A stretch of 64,000 nt of DNA from Streptomyces sp. NBC_00554 (GTDB taxonomy: Bacteria; Actinomycetota; Actinomycetes; Streptomycetales; Streptomycetaceae): the NCBI RefSeq assembly GCF_041431135.1, contig NZ_CP107799.1:6882001-6946000 (forward strand). The letters run 5' to 3'. Shown here one piece after another: positions 8,411 through 17,279 of this stretch. The translations under genes were made by a program, and so were the position numbers. A model generated the notes under the pieces. It was given only the letters and a program-made list of their open reading frames with translations, was not told where the DNA came from and ran no database searches. Within the stretch, counting starts at the first letter, position 1; every line of letters begins with the position of its first letter.

Positions 8411-8977
8411 GCCCGGGCCGCCGTCCTGGAACACGTCCCACAGACCCTTGCCGAGTGGCTGGGCGACCGAGGGAAATCCACTCCGGCGGGCGAGGACGTC
8501 CCTGGGTATGCGTGGGCGGAGGAGGCCCTGACGCGCGGAGCCGCCTTCATGAGCTCCCGCGGGCTCGTCCACTTCGACGCCCACTTCAACAACGTCCTGA
8601 CCGACGGCCGGCTGATCTACTTCGCGGACTTCGGCCTCGCCCTGAGCTCCGGGTTCGAACTCGCGCCGGACGAGGCCGAGTTCCTCGCCGACCATCACGC
8701 CTATGACGGCTGCTACGTCGCGAACCATCTGCTTCGCCACCATCTGCCCGAAGGCCTGCGCGGCACGGCGGAGCACGAGGCGTTTCTGCACGACTGGATC
8801 GCGGGTGAAAGGCCCGAGGGGGTCCCGCCCGCGATCGCCGCGATCATCGACCGGCATGCCCGCGCCGCCGCCGTGCTGGACGGGTTCCACCACGGCCTGA
8901 TCACGCTGAGCAAGCGGACACCGTATCCGGCCGCCGACATCGAACGGGCCAGACCGGGTGGTCGTTCCGCGGGGTAG
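8411..8977 (+). pseudogene. Truncated kinase/aminoglycoside-phosphotransferase-like protein (C-terminal part)
   Basis: From 8411 a second frame reads ARAAVLEHVPQTLAEWLG and continues through LVHFDAHFNNVLTDGRLIYF and ADFGLALSSG to a TAG at 8977. The HxDxxxxN and DFG-like motifs are the catalytic half of APH or protein-kinase-like folds. The N-terminal ATP-binding lobe is missing, and the frame differs from that of the preceding lyase fragment. A later ATG at 8549 could start only a 142-residue product lacking the first lobe. It is therefore most likely a remnant. Confidence 0.75.
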
Positions 8978-8989
8978 GGAAGACCGACG

Positions 8990-11884
8990 TCAGTCCCGGC
9001 CGTCGCCCAGGATCCCGCCGGCCATCGTGGAAGCCTGGATGCGGCTTGTGACGCCGAGTTTTCGCAGGATCGCCGAGACGTGGACGCTTGCGGTCTTGGC
9101 GGAGATGAACAGTTCGCGGGCTATCTCGCCGTTGGTGAGGCCGCGGGACAGGAGGCGGAGGACTTCGGTTTCGCGGTCGGTCAGGCTGAATTCGGTGCCG
9201 GGCGTTGCACGGTCAGGGTCCGTGGGGGCCGGGCGGTCGAGGGTGATGCCCGCGCGGCCGGCGAAGTCGCCGATGTCGCGGGCCAGTAGTTCGGCGCCGA
9301 TCTCCTGGGCGCTGCGGTGGGCCGCGTAGAGCAGGGGTGCGGCGGTGGCACGTGGGGCGCGGGACATGAGGAGCGCCTCGGCCTGGCGACGGCGGGCGTA
9401 TGCGGCGAGGTAGGGGTCCAGCTCGCGGTCCCGGTCCGCGGAGAGCTGTTCCCACAGGCCGGGGTCCGGTCCGGCCGGGTCGAGGCGGGAGCACTCGGCG
9501 CGGGCCAGCAGCGCGTAGCCGAGGTGGTCGGGCGAGGGTTGGCCTTCGCGCGCCCGGACCTGCTCGACCAGTGAATCCGCGAGATCGGCGAACCGGCGGG
9601 CCTCCGCCGACGCCGCGGTCGGGTCGGGGCGGCGGCGGTTGCCGCGGTCCTCCTCGACCGTCTCGGCGACAGCGCGTACGGCGATGGAGCACAGCCGCGG
9701 GCCGAGCGACTCGTATCCGCTCGTATGACGCGAACCGAGTCCGCGTCCGGCCAGTGCCAGCGCGTCCGCCCATGCCCCGCGGGCGACGGCGAGTTCGGCT
9801 TGGTATCCCAGCACGCCGACACTCCACAGCATTTCCTCGGTGGTGAAGATGGCATCGAGTCCACCGAGCAACTCCCCGGCCGTGACCAGCCGCCCGCGCC
9901 TGATCTCCAGCCCGGCCAGCTGGATTTCGATCTGCTGGCAGAAGAAGCGCTCCACGACCTCACCCAGCGCCCGCTCCGCGAGGTCCGAGGCCTCGCGCAG
10001 CCGCCCGAGCCGGACCAGAGCACGTACCGCGCAGCCTTCGATGGCGGGCGCGAACGTACCGGTCAGGCCGAAGCCCCGGGTCAGCCGCGCGCCCTCGCGG
10101 GCCCGCTGCAGCGCCAACTGCGACTGTCCGACCGAGACCAGGTTCTCGCAGAGCGACCAGTAGGTCCGCCCGACCACCGACGGCTCATTGGTCTCCACGG
10201 CGAGCGCGACGGATTCGCCGAGCCGGTCCAGGCTTTCCTCCAAGCGTCCGAGCTTGAACAGGGACGACCCCTGGGAGCACAGTGCGAGCGACAGGACCGA
10301 GGTCGCACCGGTCTCCCGGGCGTCCGCGATGGCCTGCTCGGCGTAGCCGATCGCCTCCTCGTCGTAGGAGCGCAGCATCAGGCCCTGGGCCATCGCCTCC
10401 AGTACCCGGGCGCGTTCGGGCGAGGCGGGCGCGCCCGCCACCAGACGGGCCGCTTCCTCGTACGCGGTACGGGAGGTCTTCTGGTCGGCGGAGGTCAGCG
10501 CGTAGCAGCCCTGGCGCTCGAGGAGTACGGCCGCACGTGCCGGCTCGGTGGTCTTGTCGACCTCCAGCAGGGCCTCGGACACCAGGGCGACGGCTCGCGA
10601 GTTGTTGCCGGAGGCGGCGGCCGACCCGGCGGTGTCGAGGAGGAGTTGATGACGCGTCATGCCGGCCGGGACCTGTGCGCCCGGGGTCTCCGGCCACACC
10701 CGCAGCATCCGTTCGTACTGCACGTGGGCCGCCGCGGGGGAACTGGCCCCTTCCGCGAGGTCCGCCGCCAGGCGGGCGGCCGTCAGTGCCTGTGTGGGCT
10801 CGCCCGCGGCCTCCCAGTGCCTGGCCAGCTCCGCCGCGTTCGCCGGAGCGGCGTCCGCCGAAGAGGGCCCGCGGTCCTGGAGCGCCCGGGCGGCGCGGCC
10901 GTGCAGCCGGGCACGCTCGCCGGGCAGCACCGCGCGCAGGACCGCCTCCTGCGCCAACTGGTGACGGAAACGGTAGCCGTCGGACGTCGGTACCAGCAGG
11001 AAGTGGTCCACCGCCTCGCGCAGCGCCTCCTCCAGTACGTCGTCCGGTAGTCGGGCGACGGCGGCGAGCAGCAGGTGGTCGCTGGAGCGGCCGATCACGG
11101 AGGCCGCACGCAGCACCTGCCCCGCGGCCGGTCCCAGCCGGGCGAAACGGGCGTCCAGCGCATCGCTCACGGTTGCCGGAACGCGACCGGTGCCGCCGTC
11201 GGCGGCGAGCAGTTCCTCGGTGAAGAAGGGGTTCCCCTCCGCCCTGCCGAAGAGGTCGTCCACGAGGGAGGCGGAGGCGCGCTCCCTGAGGAGTTCGCAC
11301 ACCTGTTGCTCCACCTCGGCACGGGTCAGCGGCAGCAGCCGCAGCCTGTCGACCTGCCGGTCGCGGGTCAGTTCGGCGAGCAGCGCGCCGACCGGATGGC
11401 CGGGGACCAGTTCGTCGCCCCGCACGGTGACGACCAGCAGGACGGCGTCCTTGCGCAGTACGCGGGAGAGGAAGGCGAGCAGGTCGCGGGTGGACCCGTC
11501 GGCCCAGTGCAGGTCCTCGACGACCGCCATGGTGGTCTCGCCCTGTCCGGCGAGCAGATCCGCGACCTTGCGGAAGAAGCGCCCGCGGTCCCGGATCCGG
11601 GCGGACGCCGGCGAGGCGTCGAGGCCGCGCAGGATGTCCAGGATCGGCGCGTACGGCACGTCGTCCACCAGCGGCGGGCAGTACCCCACCGGGACCCGTA
11701 CGCCACGCTCCGCGGCGGCCCGGGCGAAGCTGTCCACCAGCCGGGTCTTGCCGATGCCTGCGTCGCCCTCGACGACCACCAGCCGTCCCTCGCCGCCGCC
11801 GGCACGGTGCAGCGCGGCGTCCAGAACGGCCAGTTCCAGCGACCGTCCCACCATCACCGGCGAGGAGTACAAGGGGTTCGGCAT
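8990..11884 (-). CDS. LAL-family transcriptional regulator (AAA ATPase + LuxR HTH)
   Basis: This 964-residue protein has the LAL architecture. The N-terminal AAA domain carries Walker A GDAGIGKT (residues 40-47) and Walker B AVVEDLHWAD (about 120-129). A long helical TPR-like middle follows, then a C-terminal LuxR helix-turn-helix (LTDRETEVLRLLSRGLTNGE, residues about 895-955). LAL proteins are large ATP-dependent activators, often of secondary metabolism or sugar utilisation. It is divergent from the RTX-repeat gene with 177 bp between them, and converges on the kinase remnant. Its target is unknown. Confidence 0.92.
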   Translation of the reverse strand: MPNPLYSSPVMVGRSLELAVLDAALHRAGGGEGRLVVVEGDAGIGKTRLVDSFARAAAERGVRVPVGYCPPLVDDVPYAPILDILRGLDASPASARIRDRGRFFRKVADLLAGQGETTMAVVEDLHWADGSTRDLLAFLSRVLRKDAVLLVVTVRGDELVPGHPVGALLAELTRDRQVDRLRLLPLTRAEVEQQVCELLRERASASLVDDLFGRAEGNPFFTEELLAADGGTGRVPATVSDALDARFARLGPAAGQVLRAASVIGRSSDHLLLAAVARLPDDVLEEALREAVDHFLLVPTSDGYRFRHQLAQEAVLRAVLPGERARLHGRAARALQDRGPSSADAAPANAAELARHWEAAGEPTQALTAARLAADLAEGASSPAAAHVQYERMLRVWPETPGAQVPAGMTRHQLLLDTAGSAAASGNNSRAVALVSEALLEVDKTTEPARAAVLLERQGCYALTSADQKTSRTAYEEAARLVAGAPASPERARVLEAMAQGLMLRSYDEEAIGYAEQAIADARETGATSVLSLALCSQGSSLFKLGRLEESLDRLGESVALAVETNEPSVVGRTYWSLCENLVSVGQSQLALQRAREGARLTRGFGLTGTFAPAIEGCAVRALVRLGRLREASDLAERALGEVVERFFCQQIEIQLAGLEIRRGRLVTAGELLGGLDAIFTTEEMLWSVGVLGYQAELAVARGAWADALALAGRGLGSRHTSGYESLGPRLCSIAVRAVAETVEEDRGNRRRPDPTAASAEARRFADLADSLVEQVRAREGQPSPDHLGYALLARAECSRLDPAGPDPGLWEQLSADRDRELDPYLAAYARRRQAEALLMSRAPRATAAPLLYAAHRSAQEIGAELLARDIGDFAGRAGITLDRPAPTDPDRATPGTEFSLTDRETEVLRLLSRGLTNGEIARELFISAKTASVHVSAILRKLGVTSRIQASTMAGGILGDGRD

Positions 11885-12061
11885 CGGGGCCGAAGCTAGG
11901 ACTCGGGGCCCCGCCCGTCAATGGACATATGAGGTAGGGGGACGGGCGGAAGCAAGGATTCTCCCGATGTGTTGCCGGCGGCAGGCCGTGAGGCTGTGGG
12001 GGTCCGACGGCGGCGTCCACGGGGGGCGCCGCCGCGGACACACCCACAGGGGGAATCGGAA

Positions 12062-12922
12062 ATGCGCAACACATGCAAGATGGTGCTGGCCACCGCGATC
12101 GCGGCGGGGGCGGTCGCCGCCTCCCAGGTGATGCCGGCCACGGCGTTGCCCGCCGCGCCCGCCGCGCCCGGCGGCGCCGCGGTCTCCAACGGGACACTCA
12201 GGTACGACGCGCGCGTCAACCAGGTCAACCAGGTCACCGTCAGCCGTACCGGGGTGGCGACCTATGTGGTCGACGACCGCGTCCGGATCACGCCGGGGGC
12301 CGGATGCCAGCGTGTCGGCGCGGATGTGACGAGGGTGCGGTGCGTGGGGGTCCAGCGGATCGTGGTCAACACCCTGAACCTGAGTGACTCCGTCGGTGTC
12401 AGCGCGAACGTCTTCATCCCGACAACTCTCAACGGGGGCACCGGAAACGACACCCTGGTCGGCGGTTCGGGCCGTGACCTCATTCGTGGAGGCGCGGGGA
12501 ACGACGGACTCTCGGGGCGCGACGGCATCGACGTGCTCAACGGCGGCTCCGGCAACGACCGGCTGTCCGGAGGAGCGGGCAGGGACACGCTGAGCGACGG
12601 CGCCGGCAACGACACGTTGAACGGCGACGCGGGCAACGACCAGCTCAATGGCGGCGCCGGCAACGACACCCTCAACGGGGGCGCGGGCGACGACACGGCG
12701 AGCGGCGGCGACGGCAACGACACCATCAACGGGGACGCGGGCAACGACACGCTGCGCGGCGGCCCTGGCAATGACACGCTGCGCGGCGGCCTCGGCAACG
12801 ATCGGTTGTTCGGGGACGCAGGGCGGGACTCGCTGAACGGCGGTCCGGGCTTCGACCGGCTGAACGGCGGTACGGGGGTCGACACCTGCAGCGGTGAGGT
12901 CCGTGTCAGCTGCAATCCGTAG
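12062..12922 (+). CDS. Secreted calcium-binding protein with RTX (GGxGNDxL) repeats
   Basis: The 286-residue protein starts at ATG 12062 after a GGGGGAA Shine-Dalgarno. An N-terminal signal peptide (MRNTCKMVLATAIAAGAVAA) ends near the Ala-rich stretch at residues 27-37. A beta-rich region of about 80 residues follows. The C-terminal half is made of at least 14 nonapeptide-type repeats of the form GGxGNDxLxGG, the calcium-binding beta-roll of RTX proteins. It ends in a short Cys-containing tail (DTCSGEVRVSCNP). It is exported by Sec and probably folds outside when calcium binds. No catalytic domain is visible. A strong hairpin follows. Confidence 0.9.
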   Translation: MRNTCKMVLATAIAAGAVAASQVMPATALPAAPAAPGGAAVSNGTLRYDARVNQVNQVTVSRTGVATYVVDDRVRITPGAGCQRVGADVTRVRCVGVQRIVVNTLNLSDSVGVSANVFIPTTLNGGTGNDTLVGGSGRDLIRGGAGNDGLSGRDGIDVLNGGSGNDRLSGGAGRDTLSDGAGNDTLNGDAGNDQLNGGAGNDTLNGGAGDDTASGGDGNDTINGDAGNDTLRGGPGNDTLRGGLGNDRLFGDAGRDSLNGGPGFDRLNGGTGVDTCSGEVRVSCNP

Positions 12923-12931
12923 CCGATAGGG

Positions 12932-12963
12932 GGGTGGAGGGGCCACCGGCGGCCCTTCCACCC
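12932..12963 (+). terminator. Hairpin terminator after the RTX gene
   Basis: GGGTGGAGGGGCC (12932-12944) and GGCCCTTCCACCC (12951-12963) pair over 13 positions with one G-U wobble and a 6-base loop. No T-run follows, which is common in Streptomyces. Confidence 0.8.
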
Positions 12964-13183
12964 CCTGCTGGTCGGGTGGCAGTTCCGTCAGCGCGTCGCG
13001 CAGAGCCGTCAGTTTTTCGAGCCCGATGCCCTCGGCGTGCCCGGCGGACCCGTCCAGTCCGGTTTCCACGGAAGCCGGGTGCCCGAAGGCGATCCTCCCG
13101 ATGGTGGACGCCGAGGACCCGTCCCGGCGTATCTTCCAGACTGCACACGGTTCGTGATTCGTCCGCACGGAGGCGTTCAGTTC

Positions 13184-14122
13184 ATGGTGTCCCTCAACCC
13201 GCCCACGGATGAGGAACTCACGCGCAGGGCCCAGGCCGGCGAGACCGCGGCCCTGGGCCTCCTGCTGGCTCGCCATCAGGCGCCGATGCGCGCGGTGGCG
13301 CTGAGCCTGCTCGGCTACGGCCCCGACGCGGAGGACGCGGTGCAGGACGCGGCGCTGACCGCGCTGCGGCGGATCGGGGACGTACGGGATCCGTCGGCGG
13401 TGGGAGCGTGGCTGCGGGCGATCGTCCGCAACGCCTCCCGCACGCGACTGCGCGAAACCCGGGAGACGCCGGGCCTCGACGGCCTCGACCACCTGCGGCT
13501 TCGCGAGCAGGCGCCCTCGCAACCGGAGCGGCTCATCGAGGAACACGCGATGCGGGACTGGATCTGGGACGCGGTGGACGAACTGCCGCCGCAGCTCCGA
13601 CTGGTGCTGATGCTGCGGCACTTCAGCGGCGTCACCTCCTACCGGGAGATAGCCGCCGTCTGCGAGGTTCCGGTGGGCACGGTGCGAAGCCGGCTCAACC
13701 AGGCCAGGGGGAAAATGGCCCAGGTGCTGCTGTCGACCGCCGCACGGACGCACGACGACGCGTCCGCGCTCGCCAAGGAGAGCAGACACGAGGCCGTGGA
13801 GACCCTGCAGGCGTCCGAGCGCGGCGCCCTGCCCCGGGAGATCTCCGAGTTGTGGCCGGCGGAGACCGAACTGGTCGGCCCGCTCAGCCGGCCGGGGGAA
13901 CGCACCCATCCCGTCCCGGTCATGCGGCACATGCTGGAATCCGGGGTGCGCCAGTACCTGCGACATGTGGTGGCCAGCCGCGACATCACCATCTGGGAAA
14001 TGGACGTCACCAACCCCGTCGGCGCCACCAACCCCTGCCCGCCGACCATCGCCTGGCTGATGTTCCGCGAGAAGGGGAGAGTCCAGCGACTCCGGCTGAT
14101 CTTTCCCGAGCCGTCGCGGTGA
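13184..14122 (+). CDS. ECF sigma factor with C-terminal SnoaL-like extension
   Basis: This 312-residue protein starts at ATG 13184 with GGAGG ten bases upstream. Sigma region 2 lies at residues about 8-75 (LGYGPDAEDAVQDAALTALR) and region 4 at about 125-180 (LRHFSGVTSYREIAAVCEVP, then TVRSRLNQARGKM). A C-terminal domain (about 200-312) with DITIWEMDVTNP resembles SnoaL-like ligand-fold extensions of ECF subgroups that lack an anti-sigma factor. No anti-sigma gene is adjacent, so control is probably through the extension. Its targets cannot be inferred. It converges on the fabI-like gene across a strong terminator. Confidence 0.9.
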   Translation: MVSLNPPTDEELTRRAQAGETAALGLLLARHQAPMRAVALSLLGYGPDAEDAVQDAALTALRRIGDVRDPSAVGAWLRAIVRNASRTRLRETRETPGLDGLDHLRLREQAPSQPERLIEEHAMRDWIWDAVDELPPQLRLVLMLRHFSGVTSYREIAAVCEVPVGTVRSRLNQARGKMAQVLLSTAARTHDDASALAKESRHEAVETLQASERGALPREISELWPAETELVGPLSRPGERTHPVPVMRHMLESGVRQYLRHVVASRDITIWEMDVTNPVGATNPCPPTIAWLMFREKGRVQRLRLIFPEPSR

Positions 14123-14147
14123 GCCCTGAACGGTTCCACGGGCGGGC

Positions 14148-14178
14148 GTTCCCGGCCGCTGCGGCAGCGGCCGGGAAC
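14148..14178. terminator. Bidirectional hairpin terminator
   Basis: GTTCCCGGCCGCTG and CAGCGGCCGGGAAC form a perfect 14-bp stem with a 3-base loop between the convergent ECF and enoyl-reductase genes. It would serve both transcripts. Confidence 0.9.
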
Positions 14179-14197
14179 GTGTCGATGCCGCCTCCGG

Positions 14198-14986
14198 TCA
14201 TGTCATGACCGCGTGAAGTCCTCCGTCGACGTGCAGGATCTCGCCGGTGGTGGCCGGCAGCCAGTCGGAGAGGAGTACCGCGCAGGCTTTCGCCGTCGGC
14301 TCCGGGTCGTGGACGTCCCAGGCGAGTGGCGGGCGGGTGCGCCAGATCTCCTCCATGCGCTCCACTCCGGGGATCGAGCGCGCCGCGAGGGTGCGGACCA
14401 TGCCCGCCGCGACGAGGTTGACGCGGACGCGCCGTTCGCCGAGATACATCGCCAGGTACCGGGTGACCGACTCGAGCGCCGCCTTGGAGACCCCCATCCA
14501 GTCGTAGCCGGGCCATGCCAGGGCCGCGTCGAAGTCGAGCCCCACCACGGACGAGCCCTCCTCCAGCAGCGGAAGGCAGGCCGTGACCAGGGCCTTGAGG
14601 GAGTACGCCGATACCTCGAGCGCCGTCCCCGCGTCCTGCCACGTCGTCTCCAGGAAGGCGCCGCCGAGCGCGGACCGCGGGGCGAACGCGATCGAGTGCA
14701 CGATGCCGTCGAGACCGCCCAGGCGGTCGGCGACCGCGTCCGGCAGCGCGTCGAGGTCACCCTGATCGGTGACGTCGAGCCGGATCACGGGCGCGGGCGC
14801 CGGCAGCCGCTCGGCCATCGCCTCCGTGATGGGCAGCGCCCGCCCGAACGAGGTCAGCACCACCTGGGCGCCCTCCTGCTGGGCGATCCGCGCCACATGG
14901 AAGGCGATCGACGTGTCGGAGAGCACGCCGGTGACCAGCAGCCGCTTCCCGGCCAGCAGCCCGCCGCCCTTCGGCTCCGTGCTCAT
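14198..14986 (-). CDS. Enoyl-ACP reductase, FabI type
   Basis: This 262-residue SDR-fold protein has FabI features: the N-terminal GKRLLVTGVLSDTSIAFHVA, which is the FabI-type dinucleotide site (SxxSIA-like) rather than the TGxxxGIG of ordinary SDRs; IVHSIAFAPRSALGG; and a YDWMGVSK active site with the FabI Y-x6-K spacing. FabI reduces trans-2-enoyl-ACP with NADH. It is the last gene of the seven-gene operon and its ATG overlaps the fabG-like stop in ATGA, so translation is coupled. In this operon it may saturate a dedicated acyl chain, or reduce a butenolide-type intermediate; this is inferred. Confidence 0.87.
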   Translation of the reverse strand: MSTEPKGGGLLAGKRLLVTGVLSDTSIAFHVARIAQQEGAQVVLTSFGRALPITEAMAERLPAPAPVIRLDVTDQGDLDALPDAVADRLGGLDGIVHSIAFAPRSALGGAFLETTWQDAGTALEVSAYSLKALVTACLPLLEEGSSVVGLDFDAALAWPGYDWMGVSKAALESVTRYLAMYLGERRVRVNLVAAGMVRTLAARSIPGVERMEEIWRTRPPLAWDVHDPEPTAKACAVLLSDWLPATTGEILHVDGGLHAVMT

Positions 14987-15693
14987 ACGCCCATCCCGAG
15001 TCCGCCGCTGACCGGCAGGAACACACCGGTCAGATACGAGGCGTCCTCGTCGGCGAGGAAGCGCACCACGTTCGCCACGTCCTCGGGGGTGCCGGGGCGG
15101 CCGAGCGCCGTCATGGAGAGGTACTCGGCACGCCGCTTCGGGGTGACGCCCGCGACCATGTCGGTGTCGATGAAACCGGGGGCCACGACGTTCGCCGTGA
15201 TTCCCCGGCGCCCCAGCTCCCGGGCGAGCGAGCGGGCCAGCCCTGTGAGGCCCGTCTTCGACGCCGCGTAGTTGGCCTGCCCGGGAGAACCGAGCATTCC
15301 GGAGAAGGACGAGATGAAGACGAGCCGCCCCCAACGTCCTTCCAGCATCCCGGGGATGGCCCGCCGGGCCGACCGGAAGGCGCCCACCAGATTGGTGTCG
15401 AGGATCTCCAGGAAGTCCTGGTCGGTGGTCTGCAGCGCCAGCTTGTCCCGCATGATTCCGGCGTTCGCCACCAGGACCTGCACAAGGCCGTGCTCGGCCT
15501 CGATCTTCTCGTACGCCGCGTCCAGCGAGTCGGCGTCCGTGACGTCGCAGCGCACGCCGAAGAAGCCCTCGGGGGCCTCGCCCGACCGGTGGCCGACCGC
15601 CACCCGGTCGCCCTGCGCGGCGAAGGCGCGGGCGACGGCCAGACCGATCCCGCGGTTCCCTCCGGTGACGAAGACGGACCGGCCGCCGGTCAT
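14983..15693 (-). CDS. 3-oxoacyl-ACP reductase, FabG type
   Basis: This 236-residue SDR has the cofactor motif TGGNRGIGLAVA, the NAGIMRD motif, Ser in FISSFSGM and the YAASK catalytic pair. The C-terminus VSGGLGMGV is typical of FabG. It reduces 3-oxoacyl-ACP with NADPH in the cytosol. The ATG overlaps the preceding KS stop, and its own stop overlaps the fabI-like start. It can plausibly serve the mini fatty acid synthase, or the ketone reduction step of a butyrolactone pathway. Confidence 0.88.
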   Translation of the reverse strand: MTGGRSVFVTGGNRGIGLAVARAFAAQGDRVAVGHRSGEAPEGFFGVRCDVTDADSLDAAYEKIEAEHGLVQVLVANAGIMRDKLALQTTDQDFLEILDTNLVGAFRSARRAIPGMLEGRWGRLVFISSFSGMLGSPGQANYAASKTGLTGLARSLARELGRRGITANVVAPGFIDTDMVAGVTPKRRAEYLSMTALGRPGTPEDVANVVRFLADEDASYLTGVFLPVSGGLGMGV

Positions 15694-16937
15694 CGAGTGC
15701 CTGCTTTCTGGAGGACCAGAACGGCGTTCTGTCCGCCGAACCCGAAGGAGTGGCTGGTCGCCGTGGTGATGCGCTGTTCGCGGGGCGCACCGCTGACGAC
15801 GTCGATGTCGATCTCGGGGTCGAGCTTGTCGAGGTTGGCGGTGGGCGGCACCAGGCCGTGCTCGATGGTCAGGGCCGTGTACGCCACCTCGATGGCGCCC
15901 GCGGCGCCGAGCGCGTGTCCCGTGACCCCCTTGGTGGAGGTCACCGAGGGCCGTCCGGTGAGCACGCGGTTGATCAGCTGGGACTCCATCAGATCGTTCA
16001 ACTTGGTCGACGTGCCATGGGCGTTGACATGGTCGACGGCGTCGGGGGCGACGTCCGCGTCGGTGAGTGCCGAGCGCAGGGCGCGCTCCACGCCCGCGCC
16101 CGCCGGGTCCGGCGCGGAGGCATGGTGCCCGTCGGCGCTGGCTCCGAAGCCGGCGACCAGCGCACGGACCGTACCGCCCCGTGCCCGTGCGTCCTGCTCG
16201 CGCTCCAGGACCAGCACGGACGCCGCCTCCGCGGCCACGAAGCCGCCGCGGTCCGCGTCGAAGGGGCGGGAGGCCCCCGCCGGGTCGTCGGTGCGCCGGG
16301 ACAGCGCGCCCATCCGGTGGTAGGCGGCCATCGGTGTGGGGCTCAGCGGTGCCTCGGACGCGCCGGCGAGCACGATGTCGCAGACGCCGGACTGCAGCAT
16401 CTGCCGTGCGGTGCCGACCGCGGTGACGCCGGACGCACAGGCGGTGGCGACCACCAGGTTCGGCCCCAACGCCCGGCAGTGCATGGCGAGATACCCGGAG
16501 ATCATGTTGACCGGCCAGTTCACCATCACGAGCGGCGAGACCTGGTCGGCGCCCTCCTGGTGGTACGCGGTGTGGGCGTCCTCGTAGGAGGCGGTGCCGC
16601 CCAGCGCGTTGCCCATGACGACGCCGACCCGGGCGCCGTCCCACTTCTGCGGGTCGAGGCCCGCATCGGTCACGGCCTCCTTGGCGGCCACCAGGGCGAG
16701 TTGGCTGACCCGGTCGAGGCGCCAGGCCGTCGAGCGGCCGAGCAGGGCGTTGGCGTCGAAGCCGGGGACCCGGCAGGAGATGTCCACGGGCAGCCCGGCG
16801 AGCGCCGGGTCGCGCTGTGCGGTGGAGCGGCCCGACAGGAGCCGCTCCCAGTTCGCCGCCACTCCGATGCCGGCCGGGGTGACGAGGCCGATTCCGGTGA
16901 TCGCGACGGGCGTGTCCCGTCCGGTGCGCTCGGCCAT
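15690..16937 (-). CDS. Beta-ketoacyl-ACP synthase II, FabF type
   Basis: This 415-residue thiolase-fold protein has the full KAS II active site: Cys in VVATACASGVTAVG, His in NAHGTSTKLND and His in KGVTGHALGAAGA, plus SHSFGFGGQNAVL near the end. It elongates acyl-ACP with malonyl-ACP. Its start overlaps the ACP stop by one base and its stop overlaps the FabG-type start. It is a single KS rather than a KS/CLF pair, so the product should be a simple chain and not an aromatic polyketide. Confidence 0.9.
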   Translation of the reverse strand: MAERTGRDTPVAITGIGLVTPAGIGVAANWERLLSGRSTAQRDPALAGLPVDISCRVPGFDANALLGRSTAWRLDRVSQLALVAAKEAVTDAGLDPQKWDGARVGVVMGNALGGTASYEDAHTAYHQEGADQVSPLVMVNWPVNMISGYLAMHCRALGPNLVVATACASGVTAVGTARQMLQSGVCDIVLAGASEAPLSPTPMAAYHRMGALSRRTDDPAGASRPFDADRGGFVAAEAASVLVLEREQDARARGGTVRALVAGFGASADGHHASAPDPAGAGVERALRSALTDADVAPDAVDHVNAHGTSTKLNDLMESQLINRVLTGRPSVTSTKGVTGHALGAAGAIEVAYTALTIEHGLVPPTANLDKLDPEIDIDVVSGAPREQRITTATSHSFGFGGQNAVLVLQKAGTR

Positions 16938-17188
16938 CAGGCCTTCTCCGCTGCCGTGTTCACCAGCTCGTAGAGGTCCGAGACGGTTCCGCTGCTGTTG
17001 AGGTCCTCGGTGGGTATCGCGAAGCCGAGCTGCTTCTGCAGGGTCAGCGCGACCTCGATCAACGCGAGTGAGTCCAGCTCGATGTCCTCCAGGACGGTGT
17101 CGGGCTTGATGTCGTCGCGCAGGACGCCGAACTTCTCCTCCAGGACCTGGGAGAGGATCTCGAAGGTGGGGGGCGTGAAGGTGCTCAT
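16937..17188 (-). CDS. Acyl carrier protein
   Basis: This 83-residue acidic protein has the phosphopantetheine site LEDIELDSLALIEVALTL, with Ser in DSL, and the usual four-helix ACP length. It starts at ATG 17188 after a GAAAGGCGG element. It lies between KAS III and KAS II, so it is probably the dedicated carrier for this operon. The 91-bp gap to the upstream gene is the only real gap in the operon. Confidence 0.93.
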   Translation of the reverse strand: MSTFTPPTFEILSQVLEEKFGVLRDDIKPDTVLEDIELDSLALIEVALTLQKQLGFAIPTEDLNSSGTVSDLYELVNTAAEKA

Positions 17189-17279
17189 GGCTGATGCCGC
17201 CTTTCGGCTGTGGGTTCGGGTGGGGGCGTTGTGACGAGGCGCGGTGGGGCCTTGCGACGGTGCGTGAACGGGCCCGTGG

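Noticed and set aside
10185..12197. Long minus-strand Arg/Pro-rich frame
   Set aside because: Shadow of the LAL regulator gene in another frame.
12906..13180. Minus-strand frame with protein-like stretch GLEKLTALRDALTELPPDQQ
   Set aside because: It reads like a short protein fragment, but it has no ribosome site, is partly inside the RTX gene and its terminator, and continues into low-complexity sequence. It may be a remnant; not listed as a gene.
15690..17188. Type II aromatic polyketide cluster
   Set aside because: Only one ketosynthase is present and no chain-length factor, cyclase or aromatase; a fatty-acid-like chain is more likely.
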